Positions 8,748 through 19,192 of a stretch of DNA of 64,000 nucleotides are shown piece after piece. Origin of the DNA: Tepidiforma bonchosmolovskayae (GTDB lineage: Bacteria; Chloroflexota; Dehalococcoidia; Tepidiformales; Tepidiformaceae); NCBI RefSeq assembly GCF_008838325.1, contig NZ_CP042829.1, forward strand, positions 2,418,001 to 2,482,000. The letters are read 5' to 3'. Both the position numbers and the translations under genes were made by a program. Within the stretch, counting starts at the first letter, position 1, and each line of letters opens with the position of its first letter. The notes below the pieces were generated by a model. It was given only the letters and a program-made list of their open reading frames with translations. It was not told the DNA's origin and ran no database searches.

Positions 8748-9190
8748 GCGACTCCGTCGAGCTCCTGCTCCTCCGGCTGGCCCTTTTCGCCGTCCTCTTC
8801 GGCACGTGCGCGGCCGTCGCGCGCTCGCTGCGGGCCAGCTACCTCCCGCGGCAGCCGGGTCGGGCCGCCCACCCGCCCGCCCACTGGCGGCTCGTGCTCG
8901 AAGTCCCCGGCGAGTCTGGCGTCCCCCGGGGCACGTCCTACCGCCTTGCCGGCGTCATGGAGATCGGGCGCGACGGCGGCGCAGCCATCGTCATCGGCGA
9001 CCCATCGGTCTCGGCGCGGCACGCCCGCCTCGAACTCCAGCCCGGAGGCTGGCTCGTGCGCGACCTCGGCAGCACCAACGGCACCTTCGTCGATGGCCGC
9101 CCGGTGCCGCCCGCCGGCCTCCGCCTCCGCGGGGGCGAACGGCTGCAGCTGGGCGCCGTGGTCTTTCGGCTCGCGCCGCCGGAGCGGTAG
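8744..9190 (+). CDS. Membrane-anchored FHA domain protein (FhaB/FipA-like)
   Basis: The 148-residue protein has one N-terminal TM helix (residues about 5-27) and a cytoplasmic FHA domain with G-R-D, S-A-R-H-A-R-L and G-S-T-N-G-T-F-V-D-G. FHA domains read phosphothreonine, so a Ser/Thr kinase elsewhere in the genome is expected. The GTG start overlaps the preceding stop by 4 bases. The layout copies the fhaA-fhaB pair of actinobacteria. It converges with the M1 peptidase gene 11 bases away. Confidence 0.9.
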   Translation: MSDSVELLLLRLALFAVLFGTCAAVARSLRASYLPRQPGRAAHPPAHWRLVLEVPGESGVPRGTSYRLAGVMEIGRDGGAAIVIGDPSVSARHARLELQPGGWLVRDLGSTNGTFVDGRPVPPAGLRLRGGERLQLGAVVFRLAPPER

Positions 9191-9201
9191 CGGCAGCGCC
9201 G

Positions 9202-11751
<2,550 letters not shown>

Positions 11752-11822
11752 CGGCAGGTCCGCCTCCTCGTGTTCTGGCGAGCCATCCTACGAGCCGGCC
11801 TCCCTACGGGCGATGCAGGTGC

Positions 11823-12296
11823 TTACGTTGCGTTGGCCTCCAGCCAGGCCAGCACCTCTGCGCCGTGAGCGTCCGGCTTCACCTTCGGCCAGGTCTTCGC
11901 CACCTTCCCCTCGGGGTCGATGACCACCGTCGACCGGATCAGCCCCTCGTACTCCTTGCCGTACATCTTCTTCGTGCCCCACGCCCCGTACGCCCGGGCC
12001 ACGGCATGGTCGGTATCGGCCAGCAGCGGGAACGGCAGGCCGTACTTGTCGGCAAACTTCCGGTGCGAAGTGCTGCTGTCGCCGCTCACCCCGAGCACGA
12101 CGGCGCCCTTCGCCTGGAGCGCGGCATGGCTATCGCGGAAGCTGCACGCCTCTTTCGTGCACCCGGGTGTGTCGTCCTTGGGGTAGAAGTAGAGCACCAC
12201 CCACTTCCCCTTGAATTCCGCAAGGGAGACCGGCTTTCCGTCCTGGTCGGGCAGGGTAAAGGGCGGCGCCGGCGTGCCGGCTTCGGGCATTGTCAT
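11823..12296 (-). CDS. bcp: Thiol peroxidase of the Bcp/PrxQ type
   Basis: The 157-residue peroxiredoxin reduces H2O2 and organic peroxides with electrons from thioredoxin. The peroxidatic Cys45 and resolving Cys50 are in D-D-T-P-G-C-T-K-E-A-C-S-F, the spacing that defines 2-Cys PrxQ/Bcp. The thioredoxin fold is complete through R-S-T-V-V-I-D-P-E-G-K-V. The ATG has an AGGAGG site. It is transcribed toward the M1 peptidase gene and away from pfkA. Confidence 0.96.
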   Translation of the reverse strand: MTMPEAGTPAPPFTLPDQDGKPVSLAEFKGKWVVLYFYPKDDTPGCTKEACSFRDSHAALQAKGAVVLGVSGDSSTSHRKFADKYGLPFPLLADTDHAVARAYGAWGTKKMYGKEYEGLIRSTVVIDPEGKVAKTWPKVKPDAHGAEVLAWLEANAT

Positions 12297-12353
12297 GGTC
12301 GGGTCCTCCTGCGATGGATTCGCCAGATCGTACGCCGCGCGCCGCGCGTTCCG

Positions 12354-13325
12354 TTACCCGGAAAGCTGCTGGGCGAGACGGAGGAGGTCGGTGTTCACGG
12401 GCGGGTGCCCATTCTTGACGACGTCCCGGAGATTCACCTCGACCGACCGGCCGCCCTGCCGCCCGATCATGACGCCCGTGCGGCCCGCCACGAGCGCCTC
12501 GACGGCCATCGCCCCGCCCTCTGAGGCAACCAGGCGGTCGCGCATCGTCGGACGCCCGCCTCGCTGGGTGTGCCCGAGCACCACGACCCGGTACGGCCGG
12601 TCGAGCGCCTTGCCGATGATCGGCGCGACACCGAACGCGCCGCCTGCCTCGTCGCCCTCCGCGACCACGATGATGTGGCTCCGCTTCCCTTTCGCCATCG
12701 TCTCCCGAATTCGCTCGATGACGAGGTCAATCTCTGCATGCGCCTCCGGCACCACCACGCCCGCTGCGCCCCCCGCCACCGCCGTGTGCAGCGCAATCGC
12801 CCCGCTCGTCCGTCCCATCACCTCAACGAAGAACATCATCCCCGTCGATTCGCCGGTGTCGCGCAGCTGGTCGATTGCCAGCAGCGCCGTGTTGACCGCG
12901 GTATCGAACCCGATCGACTCCTCCGTGCCCCAGACATCGTTGTCGATCGTGCCCGGCAGCCCGGCGACGGCCACACCGCATTCGTCCTGCAGTGCCAGCG
13001 CTCCCCGGAAACTCCCATCCCCGCCAATGACGATGAGCCCGTCGATGCCGTCCAGCTTCATCTGATTCGCTGCCTGGGCCCGGACCTCCGAGTCAAGGAA
13101 CTCGGGGCACCGCGAGGTCCCGAGGATTGTCCCGCCGCGCTGGATGATGTTCCCCACGGCGCGGTCGTCCAGTTCGACGAAGGCCCCCCGGACGAGCCCG
13201 GAGTACCCGTCGAGGTAGCCCACCATCTGGACGCCGAGCCGGGTCGCCGTCCGCACGGCCGCCCGGATCGCTGCGTTCATCCCCGGCGCATCGCCGCCGC
13301 TGGTCAGGATTCCAAGTCGCTTCAT
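12354..13325 (-). CDS. pfkA: ATP-dependent 6-phosphofructokinase
   Basis: The 323-residue enzyme phosphorylates fructose 6-phosphate to the 1,6-bisphosphate in glycolysis. GGDGS and PGTIDND carry Gly at the two positions that distinguish ATP- from PPi-dependent enzymes (the latter have Asp and Lys), so ATP is the expected donor. Substrate motifs M-G-R and G-H-T-Q-R-G-G are present. The start is set at MKRLGILTSGGDAPGMN to fit the family; three codons upstream another ATG pair exists. No ribosome site is evident. Confidence 0.95.
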   Translation of the reverse strand: MKRLGILTSGGDAPGMNAAIRAAVRTATRLGVQMVGYLDGYSGLVRGAFVELDDRAVGNIIQRGGTILGTSRCPEFLDSEVRAQAANQMKLDGIDGLIVIGGDGSFRGALALQDECGVAVAGLPGTIDNDVWGTEESIGFDTAVNTALLAIDQLRDTGESTGMMFFVEVMGRTSGAIALHTAVAGGAAGVVVPEAHAEIDLVIERIRETMAKGKRSHIIVVAEGDEAGGAFGVAPIIGKALDRPYRVVVLGHTQRGGRPTMRDRLVASEGGAMAVEALVAGRTGVMIGRQGGRSVEVNLRDVVKNGHPPVNTDLLRLAQQLSG

Positions 13326-13390
13326 GTCCATCACTCTGAGGGGTTCCCCGTGAACCGGGCAAGCACCATTGAACCCAGCGACCCCGCTGG

Positions 13391-13396
13391 TAGCAT
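13391..13396 (+). promoter_or_regulatory. Leaderless-type -10 element of the DUF3048 gene
   Basis: TAGCAT, then 6 bases, then the ATG at 13403. Confidence 0.5.
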
Positions 13397-13402
13397 CCAG
13401 CC

Positions 13403-14806
13403 ATGGGGGGAATGCGAAACGTCACAGGACCGCGCCTGCTCATCATCGCGGGCGCCGGGCTCGCAGCAATCGTTGCCGCAGTCATCGTAGCGGTCGTCAT
13501 CTCCGGGGGCGGCGGGTCAGCCTCCACTGATGGCGCTCCCAGCCCGTCGCTGACTGCGGCGGCCACCGCCGCTGCCACGTCCGCCGCTGCTCCCTCGCCG
13601 ACCCCGGCCGAGTCGCCCTACGCCGGCATCCTCGACGGTGCTCCGATGACGGCCGAGGAGTGGGCCGCCCGGAAAGACCTGCTCCCGCTCGCTGTGATGT
13701 TTGACAACACTCCGAACGCCGTCCCGCACCACGGCATCGGCGACGCCGACCTTGTCTACGAAGCCCTCGTCGAAGGCGGCATCACGCGCCTCATGGCCGT
13801 CTTCTGGCGGCGCGACCCAGCCCTGCTCATGCCTGTCCGCTCCGCGCGTACGCCGTTCGTCATCTGGGTCGACGAACTCGGGGCCCTTTACAGCCACGCC
13901 GGGGGCGCCACCACGTCGAACGAGGCCAACGCCGTCGGCCAGATCATCGACTGGGGCATCCGCGACCTCGACGCCTTCAAGCCGGGGTCGAACGCGGCCT
14001 ATTACCGCGACTCCTCCCGCTACGCGCCGTACAACCTTGCGACGACGGGCGAACGGCTCCGGGCTGCCGCCGCGGCGCTCGGCTTCGCCGGCCCGCCGAC
14101 CGTGGAGCCGTGGACGTTCCGGAACCCCTCCGATCCGCCGCAGGGTGTCCCTGCGGCCGGCATCCAGGTCGACTTCTCCGGCCGGCTCTACACCTGGCAG
14201 CTCATCCAGTGGAGATGGGATGCGTCCCGCAGGGCCTACGGCCGCTTCCAGTTCGGCGGCCCCGCCGTCGATGGGAATACCGGCCAGCAGCTCTTCTTCA
14301 CCACCGTCATCGTCATGCGTGTCAATGCCGCGGTCGTCGATGAAGCGGGTCATGTCCTGCTTGAGCAGGTCGGTGAGGGCCCGGCCACGGTCTTCACCGG
14401 CGGCCGCGCCATCGAAGGCACCTGGCGCAAGCCCGACCGCAAGGCGCGCACCCGCTTCTACGACGCGTCCGGCAGCGAAATCGCGTTCGAGCGCGGCCCC
14501 ATCTTTGTCGAAGTCATCCCCCAGCAGGGAGCCTTCACCTTCACGGCGAATGCGGACGACCTGCCCGAGCTGCCGAAGTATGTCCCACCCCCGCCGGCGC
14601 CCGGCCCGTCAGAAGACGAGACCGTGCCTGCCCCGGAGCCGACCGCAGAACCGACCGCCACGCCGACGCCGTCTTCGCCGGCGCCAACCCCGGCGCAGCC
14701 GCCCGCCGCAACGCCAACGGGCACAGCGCCGGCGGAAACGCCGGCTGCCCCGCCGACATCCCCGGCTGCGGCGCAGCCGTCGCCGAGCCCGGCGCCCGGC
14801 CGCTGA
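13403..14806 (+). CDS. DUF3048 (YerB-like) exported protein with a Pro/Thr-rich tail
   Basis: The 467-residue protein begins with an uncleaved anchor or signal helix (residues about 10-32) and a Ser/Ala/Thr-rich spacer. The DUF3048 domain follows: V-M-F-D-N-T-P-N-A, D-L-V-Y-E-A-L-V-E-G-G-I-T-R and R-S-A-R. The C-terminal ~85 residues are a low-complexity Pro/Ala/Thr stretch typical of cell-wall spanning segments. Family function is unknown; members are lipoproteins or membrane-anchored envelope proteins. It diverges from pfkA. Confidence 0.88.
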   Translation: MGGMRNVTGPRLLIIAGAGLAAIVAAVIVAVVISGGGGSASTDGAPSPSLTAAATAAATSAAAPSPTPAESPYAGILDGAPMTAEEWAARKDLLPLAVMFDNTPNAVPHHGIGDADLVYEALVEGGITRLMAVFWRRDPALLMPVRSARTPFVIWVDELGALYSHAGGATTSNEANAVGQIIDWGIRDLDAFKPGSNAAYYRDSSRYAPYNLATTGERLRAAAAALGFAGPPTVEPWTFRNPSDPPQGVPAAGIQVDFSGRLYTWQLIQWRWDASRRAYGRFQFGGPAVDGNTGQQLFFTTVIVMRVNAAVVDEAGHVLLEQVGEGPATVFTGGRAIEGTWRKPDRKARTRFYDASGSEIAFERGPIFVEVIPQQGAFTFTANADDLPELPKYVPPPPAPGPSEDETVPAPEPTAEPTATPTPSSPAPTPAQPPAATPTGTAPAETPAAPPTSPAAAQPSPSPAPGR

Positions 14807-14902
14807 GCGTCGCCGGGTAGCCTGTTACGGCACCCCCGCTATGATTCCCTCTCGAACGATGAACTCGCGGGGCCGTGGTGCTCCGCGCGCCCTGGAGACG
14901 TG

Positions 14903-15124
14903 ATGGCTGCTTCCCTGCCCTTCCTGATTAGCGCCATGAGCCTTGGCGTCATCAACCTGCTGATCTTCCTCGCGTCCGCGCTCATCATCACCATCCCGGT
15001 CTTCGCAACGCGCGGCCGTACGCAGGCTATCTGGGCTGCAGTGAGCGGCACCATCCTCCTCGTCGAGGCCGTTATCCTCGTCACCCTGGTGGTCCTGACA
15101 GGCCAGGGCAAAATCTTCAGCTGA
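14903..15124 (+). CDS. Small two-helix membrane protein
   Basis: The 73-residue product has two TM helices (about residues 5-33 and 44-66) joined by a short basic loop (T-R-G-R-T-Q) and ends with a soluble G-Q-G-K-I-F-S. No family is recognised. GGAGA lies 5 bases before the ATG; a GTG directly before it is less likely. A TATGAT box at 14840-14845 may be its -10. Length, ribosome site and membrane pattern make it a plausible real gene. Confidence 0.6.
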   Translation: MAASLPFLISAMSLGVINLLIFLASALIITIPVFATRGRTQAIWAAVSGTILLVEAVILVTLVVLTGQGKIFS

Positions 15125-15157
15125 GGCGCAGCCCCCCGGCGAATTCCCCATGAACAG

Positions 15158-15188
15158 ATGCCCGGTCAGCCTCACGCTGCCCGGGCAT
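15158..15188. terminator. Bidirectional hairpin between convergent small genes
   Basis: ATGCCCGGTCAGC pairs with GCTGCCCGGGCAT (one mismatch) around CTCAC, between the small membrane protein gene and the convergent HTH gene. Confidence 0.7.
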
Positions 15189-15222
15189 GTCCTTGCTTCC
15201 CGTTGCTTCCCGTCGGGTCGTC

Positions 15223-15441
15223 CTAGAGCAGGCGCCGGATCGGCTTTCGCCCGGGCCGCGGGTCGTAGTTGCTCTTGAACATCTCGAGCTTGTCCCGCTC
15301 GATCAGGTACTTCCCCGCAAACATCGTCGCCGGGATCTTGTTCTGTTTGATGAGCCGCCTGAGGCTCTGCGGGTGGATGGCGAGCTCGCGGGCCGCCTCT
15401 ACGAGGTCGTAGTAGTCGTCGAACGGTGTTACCGAGGCCAT
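15223..15441 (-). CDS. Excisionase/MerR-like helix-turn-helix protein
   Basis: The 72-residue protein is a single winged-HTH of the HTH_17 type: D-L-V-E-A-A-R-E-L-A-I-H-P-Q-S-L-R-R-L-I, then K-I-P-A-T-M-F-A-G-K-Y-L-I, with a basic C-terminus (R-P-G-R-K-P-I-R-R). Such proteins bind DNA as small regulators or recombination directionality factors. No integrase or phage gene is adjacent, so a house regulator is more likely. A TAGACA-N18-TAGGTT promoter is visible on its strand. Confidence 0.85.
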   Translation of the reverse strand: MASVTPFDDYYDLVEAARELAIHPQSLRRLIKQNKIPATMFAGKYLIERDKLEMFKSNYDPRPGRKPIRRLL

Positions 15442-15496
15442 GGGGGCAACCTTCGAACAGGGTCCGCCGAATCGCTGAACGGCTTAGGCACCTGAG

Positions 15497-15526
15497 AACC
15501 TAGCACCCCCGCTGCATTATTGTCTA
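15497..15526 (-). promoter_or_regulatory. Sigma-70-like promoter of the small HTH gene
   Basis: On the minus strand TAGACA (15526-15521) and TAGGTT (15502-15497) are separated by 18 bases. The predicted RNA has a leader of about 50 bases. Confidence 0.45.
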
Positions 15527-15546
15527 CACCCCTGAGCATTTGCGCC

Positions 15547-16527
15547 TTAGCTCCGCACCTCGTTCACCAGGGGCTGCCCGGCCCGCATCCGCGCAAGGTT
15601 CGGCAGGAAGTACCCCTCCGTCGCCCGGCGTTCGTTCCCGGCAGCGACGGCCGAGTTGTGCGGCGAAATGATTACGTTCGGCAGCCCCCACAGCGGCGAG
15701 TCGGGCGGCAACGGCTCCGTCGTAAAGACGTCCAGGTATGCGCCGCCGAGGTGGCCCGTCGCGAGCGCCTCAATCAGGGCCGCTTCGTCCACCACCTCGC
15801 CCCTCGCCACGTTCAGCAGGCACGCCCCCCGCGGAAGAGCCGCCAGCACGTCGCGGCTCACGAGGCCCCGCGTCTCTTCGGTCAGCGGGCAGGCAAGGAC
15901 GAGCCAGTCGGTCTCCCGGGCGAGCGCAGGCAGCTCCCCGGGCGGAACGACCCGCTCCACCGGGTCGCCCTCCCGCCGCGGACTTCGCCGCACTCCCGTG
16001 ACCTCGAGCCCGAACGCCCGCGCCAGCCGCGCGACCTCGCTCCCGATCGCTCCAAGGCCGACGACCGTCATCCGCTGCCCGGCGAGGTCGGCGGGCGCTT
16101 CGCTGGCCGGCACCGGCTCCCAGGCCCGGCGCCGCTGCGCGTCGGCCCAGCGCAGGAACGGCCGCGCGAGCATCAGCATCCCGCCGATGACCGATTGCGC
16201 GATTGGCTGCGCCGTCGAACCGGACGAGGTCGAGAGCACCACCCCGCGGTCGAGAAAGCGGCGGAACACCGGGTTGTCCACACCGGCATTGAACGTGTGC
16301 AGCCAGCGCAGGTTCGGTGCGCCCTGCGTCGCTGCGAAAAACGACCGCGAGTACTCCGGATACACATCGCCGGAAAAGTACGCGAAGTCGATCCGTTCCA
16401 GCACCTCAGCCGGCAGCCGGGCCGCCGGGTCATCCGGCAGCACGATGAGTTCCAGGCCCGGCCATGCCGCCTCGATGGCCTGCCGGTAAGTGCGCGCGAT
16501 GTACGGGGAAACGAGCAGCACTGGCAT
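15547..16527 (-). CDS. D-2-hydroxyacid dehydrogenase (NAD-dependent)
   Basis: The 326-residue protein interconverts a 2-keto acid and a D-2-hydroxy acid. The NAD site G-L-G-A-I-G-S, the catalytic Arg in N-V-A-R-G-E-V-V-D, the Glu in F-T-T-E-P-L-P and the His in S-P-H-N-S are all present. The N-terminal substrate domain is divergent, so the substrate is not predictable. It starts 7 bases after the methyltransferase stop and is probably cotranscribed with it. Confidence 0.92.
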   Translation of the reverse strand: MPVLLVSPYIARTYRQAIEAAWPGLELIVLPDDPAARLPAEVLERIDFAYFSGDVYPEYSRSFFAATQGAPNLRWLHTFNAGVDNPVFRRFLDRGVVLSTSSGSTAQPIAQSVIGGMLMLARPFLRWADAQRRRAWEPVPASEAPADLAGQRMTVVGLGAIGSEVARLARAFGLEVTGVRRSPRREGDPVERVVPPGELPALARETDWLVLACPLTEETRGLVSRDVLAALPRGACLLNVARGEVVDEAALIEALATGHLGGAYLDVFTTEPLPPDSPLWGLPNVIISPHNSAVAAGNERRATEGYFLPNLARMRAGQPLVNEVRS

Positions 16528-16534
16528 GGCCGGA

Positions 16535-17710
16535 TTATCCGCCCTTGCCGCCTTCCGGGCGCAATCGCCGCCCGACGACGACCAGCCGCTCGCCCCCGAC
16601 GGTGGTGCAGATCAGGGTGACCTCGGCGCCCTCGACCCTGCCGAGCGCCCGCCGGAGTTCGTCGGGCTCCAGCGGAAACGCCCGCCGCCGAATCTCCGCA
16701 GGCTTCCATCCGCGGCTCCGCAGCAGCTCACGCAGCCGCTTCACCCCGAACGGCATCACTTCCAGCACTTCGAACGCCGCGCAGAGCGGGTGGGCTGCCG
16801 CCCGGTCGGCGCTCAGGTACGCCACCCGCTCGTCGAGCTGCCACGCATCGAGGGCTGCGGCCAGCTGCCGCACGAGCCTCGCCCGCGTCACACACGACTC
16901 CGGGTCAAACACATACCGCCCAACCTGCGGCCGCACGTCGTCGCTCTCCGGCGCTTCCGAGTCGATTTCGTGCCCGCCCGGGAGGAGCACCGCGCGCCGA
17001 AGCCCCGGCGCTGCGCCGCGGCCGGCCCAGAGCGTCAGCTCCCTGAGGTCCCGCCCGACCTGCACGGCTTCGTATTCGCACCAGCCGGGGACCATCGCCC
17101 GGTCCAGTCCCGGCGGCCCCTTAAGCGCCCCGACGGCCGCCCCGCCCAGCAGCTCGAGGCAGGCGTCCCACGGCGGTGAAAATCCCGCCGGATCGAACGT
17201 GCGCGCGCCGCCGGCTCGCCGGCCCGGGTCGAGGACGACTGCCGCCCGCGCCAGGTCACAGGGCGGCCGCAGCGCATCGCCGATGACCACTCTGCCTCCG
17301 GTGTTGACCCGTGCGAGCAGCGCCGTCGCAGCATCCATCTCGACCCCGGCTGCGGGCGTCCCGGTCTCCACGACGGCGCAGAGGTCGCCGCCCAGTCCGC
17401 AGGTGAGGTCCACAACCGGCAACCCGAGCGCGGCCAGCCGCGCCGCCCGCCGCCGCGCCACCAGCGGGTGCGTGAGCATCTCCAGCCCCTCGGCCGTCGC
17501 AAGCTGCAGAGGCATCTCGCCGAACCGCTGCCGCATCCGTGCCCGCAGCGCGAGCTGCTCGCCCAGCGCCGCCGCCTCCTCCGGCGGGAAGCGCCGGCGC
17601 AGCCGGGCCGCAACCCGGACCGGGTCCTCTGCCGTCCACTCCCCGGGCAGGGAGGCGAGGGCCTCCTGCCCGGCCGCGCTCGCGAGGTACTTCGCCCGCT
17701 CCAGCCTCAT
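16535..17710 (-). CDS. Class I SAM-dependent methyltransferase with THUMP-like C-terminal domain
   Basis: The 391-residue protein has the SAM-binding motif V-V-D-L-T-C-G-L-G-G-D at about residue 100 and a C-terminal THUMP-like region ending in a conserved L-I-C-T-T-V-G-G motif. Related proteins are annotated as RNA methyltransferase-like, but the substrate is unknown. The start is set at the ATG at 17710 (M-R-L-E-R-A-K-Y); the longer open frame upstream is antisense to the HAD gene and lacks homology. It diverges from the HAD phosphatase with 39 bases between starts. Confidence 0.87.
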   Translation of the reverse strand: MRLERAKYLASAAGQEALASLPGEWTAEDPVRVAARLRRRFPPEEAAALGEQLALRARMRQRFGEMPLQLATAEGLEMLTHPLVARRRAARLAALGLPVVDLTCGLGGDLCAVVETGTPAAGVEMDAATALLARVNTGGRVVIGDALRPPCDLARAAVVLDPGRRAGGARTFDPAGFSPPWDACLELLGGAAVGALKGPPGLDRAMVPGWCEYEAVQVGRDLRELTLWAGRGAAPGLRRAVLLPGGHEIDSEAPESDDVRPQVGRYVFDPESCVTRARLVRQLAAALDAWQLDERVAYLSADRAAAHPLCAAFEVLEVMPFGVKRLRELLRSRGWKPAEIRRRAFPLEPDELRRALGRVEGAEVTLICTTVGGERLVVVGRRLRPEGGKGG

Positions 17711-17749
17711 CGGCCGCGCTCCGGCGCCGGGGCGTGCGAAACTGTTCTC

Positions 17750-18430
17750 GTGGCGAACCTCATCTGCCTCGACTTCGACGACACCATCGTCCTCGACAAT
17801 ACCGCCCGCCAGCTCTTCGAGCGCTTCGCTGCGCCCGGATGGCGCGAGCTCGAGGCCCGCTACCGTGCGGGAGAATTCTCGGTCGAGCAGTACAACGCCG
17901 CCGCGCTCGACCTCGTGGAGGCCGACGATGCGACGCTCCGCGCCTTCGCGCTCGAAACGGCCCGGCTCCGGCCCGGCTTCCTCGAGCTGATCGACTGGGC
18001 CACCTGGAACGACTGGCTGCCGGTCGTCGTCAGCAACGGCTTCGACCTCTATGTCGACCCGGTGCTCGATGCCCACCGCCTCGACCGGCTGGTCCGGCAC
18101 TGCGGGCGCACCTGGTTCGCCTACCGGTGGCGGGTCCGTTACGACAGCCCCCGCGGGGTCGAGCTCCAGGAGGGGTTCAAGCTCGCCTACGCCCGCGCCT
18201 TCCGCGATCTCGGCGACTTCGTCGTCTACATCGGCGACGGCGCCAGCGACATCGCCGCTGCCCGGCTCGCCCCGGTCGTCTTCGCGCGCAGCACCCTCCG
18301 CGAGCGGCTCGAAGGCGAACACCCGCAGCTCTACCCGTTCGAAACGTTCTACGACGTCATCGCCGTGCTCGAACAGGAGGCCCCCCGGTGGTACGCATCC
18401 TCCTCCTCTACGACTCCAGCGGAGGGCTGA
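17750..18430 (+). CDS. HAD-superfamily phosphatase (MtnX/SerB-like)
   Basis: The 226-residue HAD-IB-type enzyme has motif I C-L-D-F-D-D-T (nucleophile and acid Asp), motif II V-V-S-N-G-F-D and motif III/IV Y-I-G-D-G-A-S-D. Relatives dephosphorylate small phosphorylated metabolites such as phosphoserine or methionine-salvage intermediates; the substrate is open. The GTG start is chosen because homology begins there. Its last 14 codons overlap the following flavoprotein gene. Confidence 0.87.
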   Translation: MANLICLDFDDTIVLDNTARQLFERFAAPGWRELEARYRAGEFSVEQYNAAALDLVEADDATLRAFALETARLRPGFLELIDWATWNDWLPVVVSNGFDLYVDPVLDAHRLDRLVRHCGRTWFAYRWRVRYDSPRGVELQEGFKLAYARAFRDLGDFVVYIGDGASDIAAARLAPVVFARSTLRERLEGEHPQLYPFETFYDVIAVLEQEAPRWYASSSSTTPAEG

Positions 18431-18897
18431 CCGCCCGCCTTGCCGACGCCGTCGAAGCCGGCATCCGCGACGCCGGCGGGGAATGCCTGCGCCGGACGGT
18501 CGAAACCGCCCTGCCCGCCGACCTCCTCGCCTGCGACGGCCTCGTCGTCGGCTCGCCGAACTGGAGCGGCATCACCGGCCGCCTGAAGGCCTGGTTCGAT
18601 GCCTCCGGCGACCTCTGGGAGTCGGGCGAACTTGCCGGGCTCCCGGCAGGGGCGTTCACTGCCGGCTACTCCCGCTCGGCCGGCACGGAAGCCACCCTCC
18701 TGCAGCTGCTCCACCTGCTCCTCGCGCACGGCATGGTCGTCGTCGGGCTCCCCTGGAGCGAACGGATGCGGCGGTCCGGCTCCTACTACGGCGCCACCGC
18801 CCATGGCGAGGTTACCCCGGACGACGAAGCGCAGGCCCGGGCCCTCGGAGCCCGCGTCACCGCCTTCGCGCGGCGCCTCCGGGCGGCTCCCCCGTAG
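18388..18897 (+). CDS. Flavodoxin/WrbA-like flavoprotein
   Basis: The 169-residue protein has the flavodoxin fold: FMN phosphate loop L-L-Y-D-S-S-G-G-L-T at residues 6-15, V-V-G-S-P-N-W-S-G and the G-A-F-T-A-G-Y-S-R-S-A-G-T-E loop. It is likely an NAD(P)H:quinone oxidoreductase or similar. The GTG start has AGGAGG 7 bases upstream inside the HAD gene, which explains the 43-base overlap. Its 3' end overlaps the convergent DUF6504 gene by 41 bases. Confidence 0.85.
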   Translation: MVRILLLYDSSGGLTARLADAVEAGIRDAGGECLRRTVETALPADLLACDGLVVGSPNWSGITGRLKAWFDASGDLWESGELAGLPAGAFTAGYSRSAGTEATLLQLLHLLLAHGMVVVGLPWSERMRRSGSYYGATAHGEVTPDDEAQARALGARVTAFARRLRAAPP

Positions 18898-19192
18898 TGG
18901 TCGGCGGCCGGTACGGCTGCAGGAACCAGCCCCCCGCCACGAGGTCATGAAACACGGTCAGCCGCCGTCCGCCTTCCAGTTCGACCTCGAAGTAAACCCT
19001 GCTGATCTCCTCGCGCCACCACTCGTCGTCGATCCGCCACCGGTCGTGAATGGCGGTCACCCGCCGGAACCGGCCCTGCCAGGCGATGGCGCGCGGTTCG
19101 CCCGCCCCATCCGCTTCGACAGCCAGCCCCCGCGGGCGATTCAGGAACCGTAGGCCACGAGCGCCGCCTGGCGCTCCGGAATCCGTGACCAT
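18857..19192 (-). CDS. DUF6504-family protein, SOS polymerase companion
   Basis: The 111-residue protein carries the DUF6504 signature I-H-D-R-W-R-I-D-D-E-W-W-R and E-L-E-G-G-R-R-L-T-V-F-H-D. Function is unknown, but in several GC-rich phyla this family is encoded next to Y-family polymerase/ImuB genes, as here. Its ATG lies 52 bases inside the polymerase gene; homology begins around residue 18, so a later non-ATG start is possible. It should share the LexA-controlled promoter at 20390. Confidence 0.8.
   Translation of the reverse strand: MVTDSGAPGGARGLRFLNRPRGLAVEADGAGEPRAIAWQGRFRRVTAIHDRWRIDDEWWREEISRVYFEVELEGGRRLTVFHDLVAGGWFLQPYRPPTTTGEPPGGAARRR

Noticed and set aside
15223-15441. Phage excisionase indicating an integrated element
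   Set aside because: No integrase, att repeats or phage genes nearby; the HTH_17 fold is also common in house regulators.
18380-18430. Frameshift between HAD phosphatase and flavoprotein
   Set aside because: The second gene has its own AGGAGG and GTG start and both proteins are complete; this is a 43-base overlap, not damage.
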